From Hadesarchaea archaeon (GTDB lineage Archaea; Hadarchaeota; Hadarchaeia; Hadarchaeales; WYZ-LMO6), in NCBI GenBank assembly GCA_029259185.1, contig JAPDJF010000026.1, positions 1 to 43,978 of the forward strand: a stretch of DNA of 43,978 bases, in the 5' to 3' direction. Below, in pieces: positions 42,701-43,978 of this stretch. Below the pieces are notes generated by a model, which made no database searches, was not told the origin of the DNA, and saw only the letters and a program-made list of their open reading frames with translations. Made by a program: the position numbers and the translations under genes. Numbering within the stretch: position 1 is the first letter of the stretch; the number at the start of each line of letters is the position of its first letter.

Positions 42701-42877
42701 ACCCCCACGTACTCGATATGTAGCGAGCACGGGTTCATATCTGGGGAAAGACACTCATGTCCCTCATGCGGAAAGGAGACGGAAGTGTACTCTCGGGTGG
42801 TTGGGTACTTCAGACCCGTGAAGAACTGGAACGCCGGGAAGCAGGAGGAGTTCCGTCAGAGGGCGATGTATCATTGA
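39725..42877 (+). CDS. nrdD: Anaerobic ribonucleoside-triphosphate reductase NrdD precursor with intein
   Basis: Class III ribonucleotide reductase. An N-terminal ATP-cone allosteric domain (about residues 1-95) precedes the ten-stranded barrel. A C-terminal zinc site (CSEHGF...CPSCGKE) follows, then the glycyl radical motif RVVGYFRPVKNWNAGK. ATG 39725 is chosen because it overlaps the nrdG stop; the frame is open a little further upstream. After NFIG the enzyme is interrupted by a 363-residue intein and resumes at SLQNEWAGAQAFNS. Without it the enzyme is 687 residues, a normal archaeal length. Oxygen-sensitive enzyme: fits an anaerobe. Confidence 0.95.
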   Translation: MSEKIKKIRKRDGRIVDFDRERITNAIFRAAVAVGGKDRRVAELLTDDVVRILEEEFVDEIPSVEDIQDVVERVLIEHGHARTAKAYILYRKQHEELRRIRSTFIEVERIVDDYLNQADWRVRENSNVGYSLSGLMLHIAGSVIANYTLDKVYPMEVADAHRNGDFHLHDLGMGITAYCAGWSLGQLLAEGFNGVPGKVSSKPPSHLDTALLQMANFIGCYDDRTEILTREGWKLFEELSYEDEILTLNPETYELEYQRPTRIFKYDYDGEVISIKTKSIDLLVTPNHRFFVERPSKAGGKLIFRKTFTRADRLRSADRAPRTGYWNCRDQDYFVLPTMEERKGEESSRGRVRHLSEIKIPMDDWLRFLGIYLAEGSIHAGGDGEGKGTNYLIRITQRDPEKRGKIRELLQRLPFKYYETSRDFIILSKQLWTYLKELGKPHEKYIPQEFKELPPKRLSILLEWMLMGDGSYYSRDGLREYVTTSKRLADDVQELFLKVGKSASVLRQEKKTMISPMDVRPHRTKPLYRVREHKSKRSVLKSQKKGEPSRKRTHYKGKVYCVEVPNHVIYVRRNGKPIFCGNSLQNEWAGAQAFNSVDTLLAPFVRKDGLSYRQVKQAIQQFVYNLNIASRWGGQTPFTNITLDLTVPEDLARQHVIIGGRLGDRTYEEYEEEMELINRAFIEVMFEGDMKGRPFTFPIPTYSLTRDFEWDNGVATPLFEMTAKYGLPYFQNFINSNLKPSDVRSMCCRLRLDLTELRRNVTGGLFGSGDKTGSIGVVTINMPRLGYLSRDEDEFFERLEHMMELAKVALEHKREMVTRNMESGILPYTKRYLGTFRNHFSTIGLVGMHEACLNLFGKGIDEEGGKDFAVKVLKFMLKRIATFQEETGHLYNLEATPAEGVSYRLAKIDRQKYPKIITSGERVPYYTNSTQLPANSGLDLIDALRHQEELQTLYTGGTVFHIYLGESLEDGESCKNLMRKVASKTRLPYFTVTPTYSICSEHGFISGERHSCPSCGKETEVYSRVVGYFRPVKNWNAGKQEEFRQRAMYH
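40382..41470 (+). mobile_element. NrdD intein with LAGLIDADG endonuclease
   Basis: 363-residue in-frame intein. It begins with Cys1 in CYDDRTEILTREGWKLFEEL (block A), has block B LLVTPNHRFFV with Thr and His, block F VYCVEVPNHVIYVRRNG and block G FCGN before Ser+1. The penultimate residue is Gly, not the usual His, which some natural inteins tolerate. The endonuclease helices are FLGIYLAEGSIH (Glu as acidic residue) and LLEWMLMGDGSYYSRDG (Asp present), so the nuclease core may be intact. The insertion point, NFIG/SLQNEWAGAQAF, is a strongly conserved NrdD motif. Confidence 0.93.
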
Positions 42878-42916
42878 ATTCGCGATCCCCCCCACCGACC
42901 TCCGAGGGGATACAGG

Positions 42917-42963
42917 GGACGGAGGCGATATCCCTCTGCGAGGGGGCAAGGTTGCCTCCGTCC
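42917..42963. terminator. Nested hairpin downstream of nrdD
   Basis: GGACGGAGGC (42917-42926) pairs perfectly with GCCTCCGTCC (42954-42963). Within the loop CCCTC-TGC-GAGGG (42932-42944) forms a second stem. There is no clear T-run until TCCTCTTCTC after it, so a terminator or mRNA 3'-end role is only likely by position, 40 bases past the nrdD stop. Confidence 0.45.
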
Positions 42964-43019
42964 TCCTCTTCTCTGGAAATGAGTTTGGTGTCAGCAAACT
43001 AGGTTTCGGAGGAGCCTCA

Positions 43020-43392
43020 AAATGGATTGCGATATAGGTGCATCTAGAATTCACGGATGGGTGTGGTCCGTCCGCGAGCCAAACGGTGGATGGTGCCTCC
43101 CGCGGACGCGTACGAAGACCTCGTCCACATGCACCCTTCCAGCACCCGGGCTTCAGCCCGCGCATCCACCACACAGGAGCTTCGAGCAGTGCTTGATCCA
43201 ATCGAGGATCGTCGATTCTGCCGGCCAGTAGTCGAAGTGCTATCCTAGGTGGCCACTGTTTCCGCGAGTGAGAGCCCCTGAGCGTAGAGATGCAGCGCTT
43301 CGGTGATTACCTCCTTCGGATAGGTCATGTTCTCGAAACCGTCGCGCTCCACGAAGTAGCGCTTGCACTTTTGCATCGATAGCCCTGTTCAC
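43020..43392 (-). pseudogene. Decayed DDE transposase
   Basis: Minus-strand frames show a transposase of the zinc-finger/HTH/DDE type broken by several stops and shifts. GYRCKS lies at the upstream end, and in the next frame CKRYFVERDGFENMTYPKEV continues as ITEALHLYAQGLSLAE. After a stop, WPAESTILDWIKHCSKLL is the second helix-turn-helix, and after another stop GRVHVDEVFVRVRGR contains the first catalytic Asp of the DDE triad. The rest is lost. A short palindrome CGGGCTTCAGCCCG lies inside (about 43146-43159). It occupies most of the gap between nrdD and mcrA. Confidence 0.7.
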
Positions 43393-43479
43393 TTCTTCGT
43401 CACCTACCAAGTCCAGCTTCCAAGATGAATTGACCAATCTTAAATCACTCCTAATCCTAGGAAAAACCGAACTAGAAAG

Positions 43480-43489
43480 TTTTTTTATG
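43480..43489 (+). promoter_or_regulatory. TATA-like box of mcrA/acrA
   Basis: TTTTTTTATG at 43480-43489 is preceded by a purine-rich GAAAG, as in a BRE. Its centre is about 25 bases upstream of the GTG at 43509, so the message would be leaderless or nearly so. It lies downstream of the transposase relic, giving the reductase gene its own promoter. Confidence 0.5.
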
Positions 43490-43508
43490 TACAGATGGGA
43501 TATTTTAT

Positions 43509-43978
43509 GTGCCACCTCAAGAGAAAAAAAGTGAGAAAGCTTTTGAAGAAAGGGGACAAATCGAGGCCCGGGAGCGAGAATATGTAAGGGAGCTTTACGC
43601 TGTTTCCGCGAGATTTCTCCCCATAGAAAAAAGCCGGGTACTTTACTCCAGTATCAAGGAGACGTTCGGTGCAGACCCGCTTGAACTTCGCGATGTTAAA
43701 ATGTACAAGCGGGGTGGGTACCGACAGTCCAAGCGCAAGCAGGAGTTCATGAGGTTGGGCCGTCAGGTGGCCATCGAGCGTGGGCTCCCCGCTTACAACC
43801 GTGCGGTCGGGCTCCCGATAGGGCAAAGGCAGCTCGAGCCACTCATAATCTCGGGTACCAACATCGTGGTGGAGCAGGACGATACCCACCACATCAACAA
43901 TCCGGCGATCCAGCAGATGCTCGATGACATAAAGCGCACCGTCATCGTTAACCTTGACATCGCCCATCGGATGCTCAC
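43509..43978 (+). CDS. mcrA: Methyl/alkyl-coenzyme M reductase alpha subunit, N-terminal part (runs off window)
   Basis: A frame open from GTG 43509 to the window end encodes 156 residues. A stop (TAG 43473) and the TATA-like box upstream fix the start region. Residues 68-80 (RGGYRQSKRKQEF) match the McrA 'GGWKQSxRKxEF' motif. RGLPAYNRAVGLPIGQRQLE matches 'RGIPxYNPDIGxPLGQRxL'. Residues 114-145 (ISGTNIVVEQDDTHHINNPA, then IQQMLDDIKRTVIV) match the 'VSGTDxxVEGDDLHFVNNAAxQQMxDDIxRTVIV' block. It departs from methanogen sequences at usually fixed positions (VEQDDTHH for VEGDDLHF), and about 38 residues precede the normal N-terminus. The F430-ligand Gln region is beyond the edge. Acting in the cytoplasm with McrB and McrG, it would form or activate methane or longer alkanes. 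Confidence 0.9.
   Translation, partial: MPPQEKKSEKAFEERGQIEAREREYVRELYAVSARFLPIEKSRVLYSSIKETFGADPLELRDVKMYKRGGYRQSKRKQEFMRLGRQVAIERGLPAYNRAVGLPIGQRQLEPLIISGTNIVVEQDDTHHINNPAIQQMLDDIKRTVIVNLDIAHRML

Noticed and set aside
43485-43967. 160-codon minus-strand frame at the right edge
   Set aside because: The plus strand encodes McrA across the same interval with strong motif matches; the minus-strand frame resembles nothing and is its shadow.
1-43978. tRNA genes
   Set aside because: I searched intergenic stretches by eye for the T-arm GTTCGA(A/T)TC pattern with acceptor pairing and saw none; a tRNA covariance scan would be needed to exclude an unusual one.

Overview
This window reads as a compact chromosome segment of a thermophilic archaeon. 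The evidence is an archaeal set of information-processing genes (Mre11/Rad50, RFC large subunit, GatD and GatE, eukaryote-type glycyl-tRNA synthetase, Sec61-beta, AK6-type kinase, Tsr3/DUF367, PINA-type ATPase, family 4 uracil-DNA glycosylase). TATA-like boxes lie 20-30 bases upstream of start codons, GTG/TTG starts are common, and many genes overlap by 4 bases. At the right edge, in a frame that runs off the window, is the N-terminus of a divergent methyl/alkyl-coenzyme M reductase alpha subunit (mcrA/acrA). This suggests a methane- or alkane-metabolising lineage outside the classical methanogens. Placement in a Hadarchaeota-like group is inference only.

Layout. 1-405: a frameshifted IS607-type serine recombinase. 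0.5-2.5 kb: pdxT, a small AbrB-like protein, a 52-residue C2H2 zinc-finger protein and an SppA-type membrane peptidase. 2.5-8.6 kb: rad50-mre11 (minus) diverging from the RFC large subunit, followed by a DNA methylase-like gene. 8.6-12.2 kb: a minus-strand operon of a family 2 glycosyltransferase, moeA, mobB (with an Fe-S domain) and moaA. 12.2-14.7 kb: a genomic scar containing a lone CRISPR-like repeat, a 90-bp duplicated piece of cas6, a MntA/HepT toxin-antitoxin pair, a decayed cas6 and a decayed tnpB. 14.8-17.8 kb: YjbQ-family protein, an RNase H-like exonuclease, family 4 UDG and gatD. 17.8-22.2 kb: an RND/MMPL transporter (minus) that separates gatD from gatE. 22.3-26.5 kb: glmS interrupted by an intein, then a sugar nucleotidyltransferase with a C-terminal cupin-like tail. 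26.5-31.2 kb: a second IS607 fragment, purA, AK6, htpX, Sec61-beta, a PIN-ATPase and tsr3. 31.2-31.4 kb: a GC-rich foldable segment that may be a structured RNA. 31.4-38.8 kb: a radical SAM/SPASM enzyme, DUF488, an amidohydrolase, a four-CBS protein, glyS, an AEC permease, dCMP deaminase and a winged-helix protein. 38.8-42.9 kb: divergent promoters with paired operator-like sites, nrdG and an intein-containing nrdD. 42.9-43.5 kb: a hairpin and a dead DDE transposase. 43.5 kb to the end: the mcrA/acrA N-terminus with its own promoter.

Functional groupings: molybdenum/tungsten cofactor synthesis (moaA, mobB, moeA), DNA repair and replication (Mre11/Rad50, RFC-L, UDG, PIN-ATPase), tRNA-dependent Gln-tRNA formation (GatD plus GatE), amino-sugar nucleotide supply (GlmS plus nucleotidyltransferase), purine and pyrimidine nucleotide supply (PurA, AK6, dCMP deaminase, NrdD/NrdG), and the start of a coenzyme M reductase locus. 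Fragments of mobile and defence elements (two IS607 pieces, tnpB, a DDE transposase, cas6, a CRISPR-like repeat, two inteins) are scattered among otherwise ordinary genes.
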